Below the pieces are notes generated by a model. It was not told the origin of the DNA. It did not search any database and was given only the letters and a program-made list of their open reading frames with translations. Shown here piece by piece: positions 1-7,999 of a stretch of DNA of 64,000 bases. The translations under genes and the position numbers were made by a program. The stretch spans positions 1 to 64,000 of the forward strand of contig DAMBWF010000010.1 in assembly GCA_032052615.1 (NCBI GenBank), given 5' to 3'. The DNA comes from Pseudomonas_T sp032052615 (GTDB lineage Bacteria > Pseudomonadota > Gammaproteobacteria > Pseudomonadales > Pseudomonadaceae). Numbering within the stretch: the stretch's first letter is position 1; every line of letters starts with the position of its first letter.

Positions 1-55
1 GACTCCGACTCCGACTCCGACTCCGACTCCGACTCCGACTCCGACTCCGACTCCG
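1..55 (+). repeat. hexanucleotide tandem repeat (GACTCC)9
   Basis: Nine perfect head-to-tail copies of GACTCC fill the first 54 bases and may continue upstream of the window. Only one of the three forward frames stays open past the repeat: frame 2, which reads it as ACT-CCG, that is Thr-Pro repeats. Frame 1 (Asp-Ser) stops at 82-84 and frame 3 stops at 66-68. The repeat therefore encodes a Thr-Pro linker, and a change of one unit would keep the frame while changing linker length by two residues. Confidence 0.95.
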
Positions 56-526
56 GGCTGCCCCGTAGTTGGCGAAAACGATAGAATCGTTGAAGATAAC
101 TGGGGTAGTTTCTCCACCATAGAGGGGGGGGTCGGTGGTACGAACTTCTACTCTATTAAGGTGGACGCCAGCAAAATCAACGGGGCACCATACCCGGTAG
201 GCGTAGATTATTACGGAGCTATTACATCTGTTCGGGCTCCATCCAAGAACACTAATCTACGCCGTATTTCCATTTCACGTTGCCCCGGCGAGTTCCCGGC
301 GATATCTACGGGCTGTGCTACTGATCTTGCTCAAGAGCCAGTGCTGCGCTGGACCACAGAAACCTCTAACATTCCTCTCGCACGTCGTTACAGCTGCAAG
401 CTGGAAAAAACGGGAACTTATTATATAAATGTCACTCACACCAATCTTTCTGGTGTGGCGAACGCCTCGTGTACGCCAGGCAACCCTTGTTACTTTAGGA
501 ATAACAATACTGCCACCCGGAAGTAA
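2..526 (+). CDS. partial secreted Cys-rich protein with Thr-Pro repeat linker (3' end)
   Basis: This is the open end of a gene that begins before the window; 174 residues are visible. Residues 1-18 are nine Thr-Pro repeats, a flexible linker of the kind that joins domains in secreted bacterial proteins. About 156 residues follow with six cysteines (in GCP, RCP, GCA, SCK, SCT and PCY contexts), which suggests disulfide bonds and an extracytoplasmic location. A stretch with GTYYINV is loosely like the end of a pre-peptidase C-terminal-type beta domain, but this is only an impression. The internal GTG at 161 is not a likely start, because the frame is open through the repeat. The coding sequence is AT-richer than most of the window. 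A terminator follows at 550. Function unknown; it could be a secreted enzyme, adhesin or substrate of a secretion system. Confidence 0.7.
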   Translation, partial: TPTPTPTPTPTPTPTPTPGCPVVGENDRIVEDNWGSFSTIEGGVGGTNFYSIKVDASKINGAPYPVGVDYYGAITSVRAPSKNTNLRRISISRCPGEFPAISTGCATDLAQEPVLRWTTETSNIPLARRYSCKLEKTGTYYINVTHTNLSGVANASCTPGNPCYFRNNNTATRK

Positions 527-549
527 AATTAAAATTTATGTAGCAAATG

Positions 550-570
550 CCCTGCTCTCGCGGGGTTTTT
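550..570 (+). terminator. Rho-independent terminator after the Thr-Pro protein
   Basis: A 6-bp stem (550-555 with 560-565, one T-G pair) and a TCTC loop are followed directly by five T residues. It lies 24 bases after the stop codon. Confidence 0.7.
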
Positions 571-606
571 GCTTTTGGTTAGTAACTTAAGTTGAGAGGC
601 TGTCTC

Positions 607-1512
607 GTGTACAAGAAGGTTTTTTCTAATACTGCGCTGGCGTTCATTGCATTGGTTTCGGTGGGTAATCAACTGGCACAGGCAAGTGAGCCTCTATTAG
701 TTGGTCCCGCTGTTACAGTGACGCAAGAGGATTATGAGCGGCTTTTAAAGGCTATGATTCCGGAGGCGCAGCGTAAGGAACTTCTTCTCGATGAGCGCAA
801 GAATCGTCAATTGTTGGCGGAGTATTATGTGACTGAAGCGCTGGCGGCTGAAGCACGGAAACAGGGGTTGGACAAAAAGCCTGAGTTTATCTTCCGCCAA
901 CAGTATGAGGCCAAGCGGGCACTGGCTCAGCAATTATTGAATAAAACTGCTCAAGAAGCTAAGAAGCCTGATTTTGAAAAACTCGCTCGCGAAGACTATC
1001 AAGCTAACAAGAAGAGTTACATGAAGCCGGAAGAGGTTCGAGCATCCCATATTCTGATTGGTCTCAATGATAAGCGAGATGAGAAGCAAGCCAAAGCATT
1101 GGCGGAGGAAATTTACAAGAGGCTTCAAAGCAAACCGGATAGCTTCGATGAGTTGGTCAAAGAGTATTCTGACGATCCGTCCGCAAAAACGAATGGCGGG
1201 GATCTGGGGTATTTTCCGCGGGACCGAATGGTCAAGCCCTTTGCAGATGCAGCCTTCTCCATGAATAAGAAGGGTGAGATCAGCAAGCCAGTAAAAACAC
1301 AGTTTGGCTACCATCTGATTCGCTTGGCTGATAAGCGGGAAGGCGGTCAGCAATCTTTTGATGATGTCAAAAATGAGCTGATTCAAAAGCAAGAGTCAAA
1401 ATTCTACGGCAGCGTGCAGACGCAGAAAGTGGAGTCGGTGCGAGCTGATAAAGCAATCAAGTTCAACCCGGAAGCCTTCAAGGAATTTGTTGAGCGAAAC
1501 ACCGCCAAGTAA
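607..1512 (+). CDS. periplasmic parvulin-type peptidyl-prolyl cis-trans isomerase
   Basis: This 301-residue protein is predicted to catalyse cis-trans isomerisation of prolyl bonds and to help proteins fold in the periplasm. It starts with a signal peptide (MYKKVFSN..., hydrophobic ALAFIALVSV, cleavage near AQA|SEP). A helical chaperone-like part covers about residues 35-140. A parvulin domain spans about residues 143-245, with ASHILI at the start, GGDLGYF in the middle and FGYHLIRL near the end. The general layout is that of SurA/PrsA/EpsD-like isomerases. The GTG at 607 is preferred over an in-frame TTG at 592 because GAGAGG lies seven bases before it and the signal peptide then starts properly. 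The gene follows a Cys-rich secreted protein, which could be its client. A strong terminator follows at 1520. Confidence 0.85.
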   Translation: MYKKVFSNTALAFIALVSVGNQLAQASEPLLVGPAVTVTQEDYERLLKAMIPEAQRKELLLDERKNRQLLAEYYVTEALAAEARKQGLDKKPEFIFRQQYEAKRALAQQLLNKTAQEAKKPDFEKLAREDYQANKKSYMKPEEVRASHILIGLNDKRDEKQAKALAEEIYKRLQSKPDSFDELVKEYSDDPSAKTNGGDLGYFPRDRMVKPFADAAFSMNKKGEISKPVKTQFGYHLIRLADKREGGQQSFDDVKNELIQKQESKFYGSVQTQKVESVRADKAIKFNPEAFKEFVERNTAK

Positions 1513-1519
1513 TCTGATG

Positions 1520-1542
1520 ACGGGAGCCTTGGCTCCCGTTTT
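1520..1542 (+). terminator. Rho-independent terminator after the isomerase gene
   Basis: A perfect 9-bp inverted repeat (1520-1528 with 1531-1539, ACGGGAGCC / GGCTCCCGT) with a tiny loop ends in a T run. Confidence 0.8.
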
Positions 1543-1559
1543 CAAGAGGTAGAACGTTC

Positions 1560-2471
1560 TTGCTCTCTAAAAAGATACTGGGTGAGCTGCACGTCTTTTT
1601 GGAGACGTTAATCGTGGCAGTTCTTTCGCTATTCCTACCTTGGAAGGTTTGTTTTCGTTTTCTGCGCTTTCTGACTCGCTATGAGTTTTTTCAGGGTGAT
1701 TATGCGCGCCCAGCCTACGATGCTCTGAAAGGTTGCTTTCCGTGGGTCGACCAAGTCCAGCTTAGGTTGATTGCCTTGCATCGTTTGATTGATGCGGCTG
1801 ACTATTTTCTAACACTAAAATATAGAACGCGCTGGCTGGCCAAATATTGTGATGTTACAGGTATAAAGAACCAAGACCTTCGCTCCAAGGCTTGCCTTTT
1901 CATTACCTTCCATTATGGTCAGGGCTTCTGGGCCCTTCGCTACTTGTGTAATGAGGGCTTTCCTTTGGGGTGGCTGCATGCACCACCGCCTTTACGGGCC
2001 CCATTGGGGCAGAAGTTCGCAGGCTGGATGGGGCGCAGACGGATTCGCCAAGTCGCACGGTTGTGCGGTGCGGCTCCAATTCCCGTTGGTGGAAGCGTGG
2101 CGCGCATGAGAGCACGCTTGCTGGAGGAGGGATTGCCCGTGATGGCCATGCCGGACGCTCCGCTTCAACCGGGTCAGTCGAGCCTACCAGTCACCTTCCT
2201 GGGCCGTCCGGCACGCATACCGGCCGGTACGATCCGGATGGCGGTCCAGATAGGCGCTCCAGTGGTGGTGTATACGATGGTCGTCGATCCGGTCGATGGT
2301 CGGCGCCACCTGCGTTTCGAAGCGCCCTTGCAAGAGCCTACGGCGGAAGCACTGGCCCAGCGTTTGTGCGATCATCTGCAGTCGGCCATCGAGCGAGACC
2401 CGACGGCCTGGCATGTCTGGCCATGGGCGGATGGGTTTTTCGACGCGCCGCCCGAGGCCGCCTCCGAATAG
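1560..2471 (+). CDS. LpxL/HtrB-like acyltransferase homologue with degenerate catalytic motif
   Basis: This 303-residue protein has the general layout of the lysophospholipid/lipid A acyltransferase family: a hydrophobic N-terminus (about residues 14-30), an HYGQGFW segment at His118 where active members have HFGNWE-like HX4D/E, and a later stretch (PVTFLGRPARIPAGTIRMAVQIGAPVV, about residues 210-236) that matches the usual F-G-x-A ... G ... A-x-GA-x-VV pattern. The acidic residue expected five places after His118 is Phe123, so catalysis by the normal mechanism is doubtful. Start is TTG at 1560, with AAGAGG about ten bases upstream. Base composition changes inside the gene: the first third is AT-rich like the upstream genes, the rest GC-rich like the genes downstream. 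It may act with the polysaccharide export genes that follow, but its substrate is unknown. Confidence 0.6.
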   Translation: MLSKKILGELHVFLETLIVAVLSLFLPWKVCFRFLRFLTRYEFFQGDYARPAYDALKGCFPWVDQVQLRLIALHRLIDAADYFLTLKYRTRWLAKYCDVTGIKNQDLRSKACLFITFHYGQGFWALRYLCNEGFPLGWLHAPPPLRAPLGQKFAGWMGRRRIRQVARLCGAAPIPVGGSVARMRARLLEEGLPVMAMPDAPLQPGQSSLPVTFLGRPARIPAGTIRMAVQIGAPVVVYTMVVDPVDGRRHLRFEAPLQEPTAEALAQRLCDHLQSAIERDPTAWHVWPWADGFFDAPPEAASE

Positions 2472-2507
2472 CGCCGCGTAGCGCTTCCATGGTGTTCTAG
2501 GGCTTTC

Positions 2508-3284
2508 ATGAAGCATTACCTCTACTTGATCCTGCAGCTCGGCAGGCGCGAAGTGTTGTCGCGCTACCGGGGCACGGTGATGGGCATTTTCTGGTCGTTC
2601 ATTTCCCCGGTGGTCATGCTGGTGGTTTACACCTTTGTGTTCAGCGAGGTGTTCAAGGCGCGATGGGGCGTGGGCGGGGACGACAAGACCGCATTCGCCG
2701 TGAACCTCTTCGCGGGCATCATCGTCCACGGGTTCTTCGCCGAGTGCCTGAGCCGTTCGCCGGCCTTGATGCCGCAATACGTCAGCTACGTGAAGCGGGT
2801 GGTGTTTCCCTTGTCGATCCTGCCGCCAGTCGTGGTGGTATCGGCACTGTTCCACACGTTCATCAGCGTGCTGGTGCTGTTGATCGCCCACTTCGTGCTG
2901 TACGGGTTCGTCCACTGGCAGGCAGTGTTCCTCCCCCTGCTGATGCTGCCCCTGGTCTTCGTGGCCTTGGGCTGCACGTGGTTGCTCGCCGCCTTGGGCG
3001 TGTTTCTGCGGGATATCGGGCAGATCATGCCGGTGGTGATTACCGTGCTGATGTTCATGGCGCCGGTGTTTTATCCGGTTTCGGCACTGCCCGAGGCGTA
3101 CCGGGGCTGGCTGTATCTGAATCCGCTGACCCCCGCCATCGAGAGTGCCCGGGCCCTGCTGCTGCATGGCGAACTGCCGGGCTGGCAAGGCTACCTGCTC
3201 TATCTGGCGGCCGGAGTGGGCTGCGCGGGGCTGGGCTGGGCGTTCTTCGAGCGCGCGCGCAAGGGGTTCGCCGATGTCCTCTGA
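2508..3284 (+). CDS. wzm: polysaccharide ABC exporter, permease subunit (Wzm type)
   Basis: This 258-residue inner-membrane protein is the permease of an ABC-2 type polysaccharide exporter. Near the N-terminus it has the family-typical stretch LILQLGRREVLSRYRGTVMG, followed by about six hydrophobic segments (for example WSFISPVVMLVVYTFVF and the last one YLLYLAAGVGCAGLGWAFF). Such permeases pair with Wzt to move finished undecaprenyl-linked O-antigen or capsule across the inner membrane. The length is normal for the family. The stop codon overlaps the start of wzt by 11 bases, so the two subunits are probably translated together. The polymer exported cannot be told from the permease. Confidence 0.9.
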   Translation: MKHYLYLILQLGRREVLSRYRGTVMGIFWSFISPVVMLVVYTFVFSEVFKARWGVGGDDKTAFAVNLFAGIIVHGFFAECLSRSPALMPQYVSYVKRVVFPLSILPPVVVVSALFHTFISVLVLLIAHFVLYGFVHWQAVFLPLLMLPLVFVALGCTWLLAALGVFLRDIGQIMPVVITVLMFMAPVFYPVSALPEAYRGWLYLNPLTPAIESARALLLHGELPGWQGYLLYLAAGVGCAGLGWAFFERARKGFADVL

Positions 3285-4530
3285 AATCGCCATTTCTCTG
3301 CGCGGGGTGAGCAAGACTTATCACTTGTTCGATTCCCCGGCACAGCGCCTGATGCACCTGCTGTTCGGCCTTCGGCGCGGGCAGCAGGCCGAGTTCCACG
3401 CGGTCGCCGATGTGTCCTTCGAGGTCCGTCGTGGCGAGACCCTGGGCATCATCGGCCGTAACGGGGCCGGCAAGTCGACCCTGTTGCAGATGATCTGTGG
3501 CACCCTCACGCCCAGTGCCGGGCAGATCCAGGTCAACGGCCGGATCGCGGCGTTGCTGGAGCTGGGTGCCGGCTTCAGCCCGGATTTCACCGGCCGCGAG
3601 AACGTTTACATGAGCGCGGCGATCCATGGCCTTGGCCGGGCCGAAATCGACGCGCGGCTGGACGATATCCTGGCCTTCGCCGAGATCGGCGATTTCATCG
3701 ACCAGCCGGTGAAAACCTACTCCAGCGGCATGTTCGTGCGGCTCGCCTTCGCGGTCATCGCCCACCTGGACGCCGATATCCTGGTCATCGACGAGGCGCT
3801 GGCGGTGGGCGATGTGTACTTCACCCAGAAGTGCATACGCTTCCTTCGTCAGTTCGCCGAGCGCAACACCTTGCTGTTCGTCAGCCACGACACCACGTCG
3901 GTGGTCAATCTGTGCCAGCGCGCGCTATGGCTGGAGAGGGGCCGTACCCGCCTGTTCGGCGAGGCGCGGGTGGTGAGCGACGCCTATCTGGGGTCTTTCT
4001 ACGAGAACCGCCTGGCGCCCGAGGCGTCCGAGCCCCTGGCGGGGGATGTGGCGCAGGCGGCGGAAGATGTGCGCAACGAGTTCGGCCTGGGCGGCGGCCG
4101 TATCGAGGCCTGCGAACTGCTGGGCGAGGACGGCCAGCCGCTGCGGCTGCTGGATCGCGCCCAGCGCGCGCGGCTCAAGGTGCGCTGCACGGCCCGGGAG
4201 GCCATCGAGTCGCCGATCCTCGGCTTCTTCGTGAAGGATCGCCTGAGCCAGGCGCTGTGCGGAGAAAACACCCTCAAGTGGCTGCCCGCCTGGCGGCGGA
4301 TGGCGGCGGGCGAAACCTGCCACCTGGAGTTCGAGTTCTGGCTGCCTCACCTGGCCACCGGTGAATACACCCTCAGCGTCGCCCTGGGCGCCGGCACCCA
4401 GCAGCAGCACGTGCAGCACCACTGGATTCACGATGCCCTGGCGTTCAAGGCCCAGGCGGACGTCAGCCTGACCGGGCTGTTCGAGCTGGAGCGCTTCGCC
4501 TGTCGGCTCGTCGACCCGGCGACGGAGTGA
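3274..4530 (+). CDS. wzt: polysaccharide ABC exporter, ATPase with C-terminal carbohydrate-binding-type domain (Wzt)
   Basis: This 418-residue protein powers export through Wzm. The ABC domain occupies about residues 1-235: Walker A GRNGAGKST at about 61, signature YSSGM at about 149, and Walker B DILVIDEA at about 168. After it comes an extra region of about 160 residues (about 255-418), the place where Wzt proteins with a carbohydrate-binding domain recognise the capped non-reducing end of their polymer. Exporters of this type need an end signal made by a terminator enzyme, and the next gene carries a methyltransferase-like domain. The ATG at 3274 is chosen because the residues before it come from the overlapping wzm frame and MSSEIAISLRGVSKTY is a typical ABC start. 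Confidence 0.9.
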   Translation: MSSEIAISLRGVSKTYHLFDSPAQRLMHLLFGLRRGQQAEFHAVADVSFEVRRGETLGIIGRNGAGKSTLLQMICGTLTPSAGQIQVNGRIAALLELGAGFSPDFTGRENVYMSAAIHGLGRAEIDARLDDILAFAEIGDFIDQPVKTYSSGMFVRLAFAVIAHLDADILVIDEALAVGDVYFTQKCIRFLRQFAERNTLLFVSHDTTSVVNLCQRALWLERGRTRLFGEARVVSDAYLGSFYENRLAPEASEPLAGDVAQAAEDVRNEFGLGGGRIEACELLGEDGQPLRLLDRAQRARLKVRCTAREAIESPILGFFVKDRLSQALCGENTLKWLPAWRRMAAGETCHLEFEFWLPHLATGEYTLSVALGAGTQQQHVQHHWIHDALAFKAQADVSLTGLFELERFACRLVDPATE

Positions 4531-4643
4531 CGCATCCGCCGGTACGCCTGGCGCCGTCGGTGAAATTTTCGAGCGAGCCGCGTCCATCGGACGGATAATG
4601 CGCGCGCTCAGCGCCGCCCCGGCGGCCCTAACGATATGAACAG

Positions 4644-7600
4644 ATGAGTAGCATGTCCCAATCGTTCGACATTCTGGATTATCTCGCCAAGGTGGAGATG
4701 CCCGAGCGGCTGACCCCCATCGAGTCGTGGCATCGCCACATCCCGTTCGCCTTCGCCGTGCTCGCCATGACCCGCCCGCGCCTCTTCGTGGAACTGGGCA
4801 CTCACCGGGGCGATTCCTACAGCGCCTTCTGCCAGGGCGTTGCCCACCAAGGGCTCGGGACCCGCTGCTTCGCGGTGGATACCTGGCAGGGCGACAGCCA
4901 GGCCGGCCGCTACGACGATGAGGTCTACCGCGACCTCAGCGCCTATCACGACCCGCGCTACGCCGGCTTCTCCTCGCTGCTGCGGATGACCTTCGACGAG
5001 GCGCTGGTGCATTTCGTCGACGGCAGCGTCGACTTGCTGCACATCGACGGGCTGCACACCTACGACGCGGTGCGCCACGATTTCGAGTCCTGGTTGCCGA
5101 AAATGAGCGAGCGGGGCGTCGTGCTGTTCCACGACACCAACGTGCGCCGCGGCGACTTCGCCGTCTGGCAGCTCTGGGACGAACTCACGCAACGCTACCC
5201 CGGCTTCGAATTTCCCTTCGGCTTCGGCCTCGGCGTGCTGCTGGTGGGCGCCCGCCCGCCGGAGCCCATCGTCCGCTTCATCGAGATGGCCCAGGCCGAC
5301 CCGCACCACGTGATCCAGTTGTTCCACGGCTTGGGCGACGCCATCGCCTACCGCAAAGCCCAGGCGAGCCTGGAGTGCAGCCGCGAGCAGGTAGAGTCCC
5401 TCGGTGGTCAGTTGACCCAGGCGCGTCGGGTGGTCGAGGAGCGGGACGCCCAGTTGCAGACGCTCAACGGCGTGCGCGAGCAATTGGAACAGCGTGCCCA
5501 GGCGGCCGCTCAGCGAGTGGCCGAGCTCGACCGGTTATTGGGTGAAAAAGAGCGCCAACTGGGCGATCGGCAACGGGCCCTGAGCATCGCCGAACAGCGC
5601 GGCCAGGTCCTGCAGCAAGGCGTGGTGGAGTGGAGCGCCACCAGCCGCGAGCTGGAGCGCCGCCTCGACTGGCTGCTGGGCAGCCGCCTGTGGCGCACCC
5701 GCAACCGCCTGATGCGCCTGGCTGGTCTCGGGCACCGGGTGGTGGAACCCGTCCGTGTCGCGGCTCAGCCGACCTGGCCACCGGCGAGTCCGCGCAAGAT
5801 CGACATCATCGTGCCGGTCTACCGGGGTCTGGACGACACCCGGCGCTGTATCGAGAGCGTGCTGGCCAGCGACTACCGCGCCGAAGCCGAGGTGGTAGTG
5901 ATCAACGACGCCAGCCCCGACCCGGAGCTGGTGGCCTGGCTGGAGACCCTGGGCGACCGCGTGACCTTGTTGCACAACGAGCGCAACCTGGGCTTCGTCG
6001 GCACCGTGAACCGGGGCATGTCGTTGCACCCCGAGCGCGACGTGGTACTGGTCAACAGCGACGCCCTGGTCGCCAACGACTGGCTCGACCGCTTGCAACG
6101 CGCGGTCTATCGGGACGCGAAGATCGGCTCGGCGACACCGTTTTCCAACAACGCCACCATTTGCAGCTACCCGGCCACCTGCCAGGACAACCCGCTTCCG
6201 GACGGTTACGACGTCGCCCGCCTCGACGCGCTGTTCAGCCGGGTGAACGCCGGCCAGAGCGTGGACATTCCCACGGCGGTGGGCTTCTGCATGTTCATCC
6301 GTCGCGACTGCCTCGACGAATGCGGGCTGTTCGACGCCCAGTTGTTCGGCCGGGGCTATGGCGAGGAAAACGAATTCTGCATGCGCTCCGCCGTGCGCGG
6401 CTGGCGGCACGTGCTGTGCGGCGATACCTTCGCCTACCACAAGGGCGGGGTGAGCTTCGCCGAGACCCAGAGCGAGCACCAGCAGATCGGCTATCGCGCC
6501 CTGATCCGTCTCTATCCCGGCTATGACCGACTGATCCAGCACCATATCGCCGCCGACCCCGCTGCCCACCTGCGCTTCGCCGTGGACGCCGCGCGCACCC
6601 GGGAAAGCGGCCTGCCGGTAGTGCTGATGGTGAACCACCGCCGTGGCGGCGGTACCGAGCGGCACCTGCGCAGCCTGGCGGAGGAGCTGGCCGGCAGCGC
6701 CGAGGTATACGTCCTGCGCCCGGAGGTGGAGGGCGGCGCCGCCACCCTCGGTTCCCTCGACCCTGACAAACCGTCGCGCCTGCTGTTCGACCCGCAGCGG
6801 GACTTCGAACTGTTGCTGGCGACCCTGCGCAGCCTGGGGGTGACGCGCCTGCACGTTCACCACACCATCGGTGTGCACCTGCAGTTCCTGTTGCTGGCGG
6901 AGCGCCTCGGCGTGCCCTACGACGTGACGGTGCACGACTTTTACCTGGCTTGCCCCCAGGTGACCCTGGCGGATGCCGCCGGACGCTACTGTGGCGCGCC
7001 CGACGAGGCGGGCTGCAATGCCTGTCTGGCGCAGCGCCCGGCCCCGGGCGGGGTGGACATCGCCACCTGGCGGCGCTTTGGCGAACAACTGCTATATGGC
7101 GCCGAGCGGGTGTTCACCCCGTCGGAAGACACCCTGGCGCGCATGCGTCGCTACTTCCCCGACGCCGCCCTGCGCTGCGTGCCCCACGAGCGTGACCTGA
7201 TCGCGGCCGAGCCGTCGCCCGCGACGCTGGCGGAGGCCCGTCCCCTGCGCGTCGTGGTGATCGGCGCCCTCAGCCCCTTCAAGGGCGCGGACGCCTTGGA
7301 GGGGGCCGCCCTGGAGGCCCGCCGCTTGCGGTTGCCGCTGGAATTCCATCTGCTGGGCTTCGCCTACCGGCACCTGCGTAGCCACCCGGTGAGCACCCTG
7401 CACGTGCATGGCGCCTACCAGGAGGACGAGCTGCGGGAGCGCCTGCTGGCGCTGGAGGCGGATCTGGTGTGGTTCCCCGGCAGTTGCCCGGAGACCTACA
7501 GCTATACCCTGTCCACCTGCCTGGAGCTGGGCCTGCCGGTGATCGCGCCGCGCATCGGTGCTTTCCCCGAGCGGCTTGCCGGTCGCGGCTGGACCTGGCT

Positions 7601-7961
7601 GGTGGAACCGGACCGGCCGGTGGCGGCCATCATTGAGCACCTGTTGGAGGTCCGCCAGCGTCTGCTGGACAGGCAGGCCCCGGCCCCGGTGGAAACCCGC
7701 CCGCTTCCGGCGCCGTACTGCTACCGCGGCGATTACCTGCCGGCGCTGGACGTGGCCGATGAAAAGGGCCCGTCCCCCGCGGAACTGGTCGCCGCTTGGG
7801 GCCATCTCAGACACCCCCGCCCGCCGGAACGCACCGACAATCCGCCGCTGCTGCGGATGGCGCGCCGGGTGCTGGGGATGCCGCTGATCCGTCCGATCCT
7901 GCTGCGCGTGCCGCAATCCTGGAAGCTGGGCGTCAAGCGTTTGATAGTGCGCCGCGCGTGA
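4644..7961 (+). CDS. multidomain enzyme: methyltransferase-like, coiled coil, GT2 and GT4 glycosyltransferase
   Basis: This 1105-residue protein joins four parts. Residues about 40-215 look like a class I SAM-dependent methyltransferase of the CmcI/Methyltransf_24 kind (VELGTHRGDS at about 49, AVDTW, then HIDGLHTYD and LFHDTN). Residues about 240-335 are rich in Glu, Gln, Arg and Leu with heptad character, a likely coiled coil, ending with SRLWRTRNRLMRL, a motif common before glycosyltransferase domains. Residues about 383-620 are a GT2 domain (IDIIVPVYRG, VVINDASPD, LVNSDALV, GYGEENEFC). Residues about 655-1020 are a GT4 domain (HRRGGGTERH, then VIGALSPFKGAD and CLELGLPVIAP). It probably builds, and may cap, the polymer exported by Wzm/Wzt just upstream. 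ATG at 4644 is used; a second in-frame ATG at 4653 is possible. The 113 bases before it hold a small hairpin at about 4582 and no clear terminator. Confidence 0.8.
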   Translation: MSSMSQSFDILDYLAKVEMPERLTPIESWHRHIPFAFAVLAMTRPRLFVELGTHRGDSYSAFCQGVAHQGLGTRCFAVDTWQGDSQAGRYDDEVYRDLSAYHDPRYAGFSSLLRMTFDEALVHFVDGSVDLLHIDGLHTYDAVRHDFESWLPKMSERGVVLFHDTNVRRGDFAVWQLWDELTQRYPGFEFPFGFGLGVLLVGARPPEPIVRFIEMAQADPHHVIQLFHGLGDAIAYRKAQASLECSREQVESLGGQLTQARRVVEERDAQLQTLNGVREQLEQRAQAAAQRVAELDRLLGEKERQLGDRQRALSIAEQRGQVLQQGVVEWSATSRELERRLDWLLGSRLWRTRNRLMRLAGLGHRVVEPVRVAAQPTWPPASPRKIDIIVPVYRGLDDTRRCIESVLASDYRAEAEVVVINDASPDPELVAWLETLGDRVTLLHNERNLGFVGTVNRGMSLHPERDVVLVNSDALVANDWLDRLQRAVYRDAKIGSATPFSNNATICSYPATCQDNPLPDGYDVARLDALFSRVNAGQSVDIPTAVGFCMFIRRDCLDECGLFDAQLFGRGYGEENEFCMRSAVRGWRHVLCGDTFAYHKGGVSFAETQSEHQQIGYRALIRLYPGYDRLIQHHIAADPAAHLRFAVDAARTRESGLPVVLMVNHRRGGGTERHLRSLAEELAGSAEVYVLRPEVEGGAATLGSLDPDKPSRLLFDPQRDFELLLATLRSLGVTRLHVHHTIGVHLQFLLLAERLGVPYDVTVHDFYLACPQVTLADAAGRYCGAPDEAGCNACLAQRPAPGGVDIATWRRFGEQLLYGAERVFTPSEDTLARMRRYFPDAALRCVPHERDLIAAEPSPATLAEARPLRVVVIGALSPFKGADALEGAALEARRLRLPLEFHLLGFAYRHLRSHPVSTLHVHGAYQEDELRERLLALEADLVWFPGSCPETYSYTLSTCLELGLPVIAPRIGAFPERLAGRGWTWLVEPDRPVAAIIEHLLEVRQRLLDRQAPAPVETRPLPAPYCYRGDYLPALDVADEKGPSPAELVAAWGHLRHPRPPERTDNPPLLRMARRVLGMPLIRPILLRVPQSWKLGVKRLIVRRA

Positions 7962-7999
7962 GCCGCGCGACGGCACATGCGGTTCGAGACGAGGTAACG

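Noticed and set aside
1..55. CRISPR array at the left end
   Set aside because: Units of six bases are directly adjacent with no spacers; it is a coding hexanucleotide repeat.
1..84. Asp-Ser repeat protein read in frame 1
   Set aside because: That frame stops at 82-84, while the Thr-Pro frame stays open to 526.
934..1392. 152-codon minus-strand frame inside the isomerase gene
   Set aside because: Opposite a clear parvulin gene, no recognisable features.
3145..3273. Longer N-terminus for Wzt
   Set aside because: These codons lie in wzm read in another frame and give Cys-rich nonsense; ATG at 3274 starts a normal ABC domain.
4582..4594. Terminator between wzt and the multidomain enzyme
   Set aside because: Only a 5-bp stem with no T run; the genes are likely read together.
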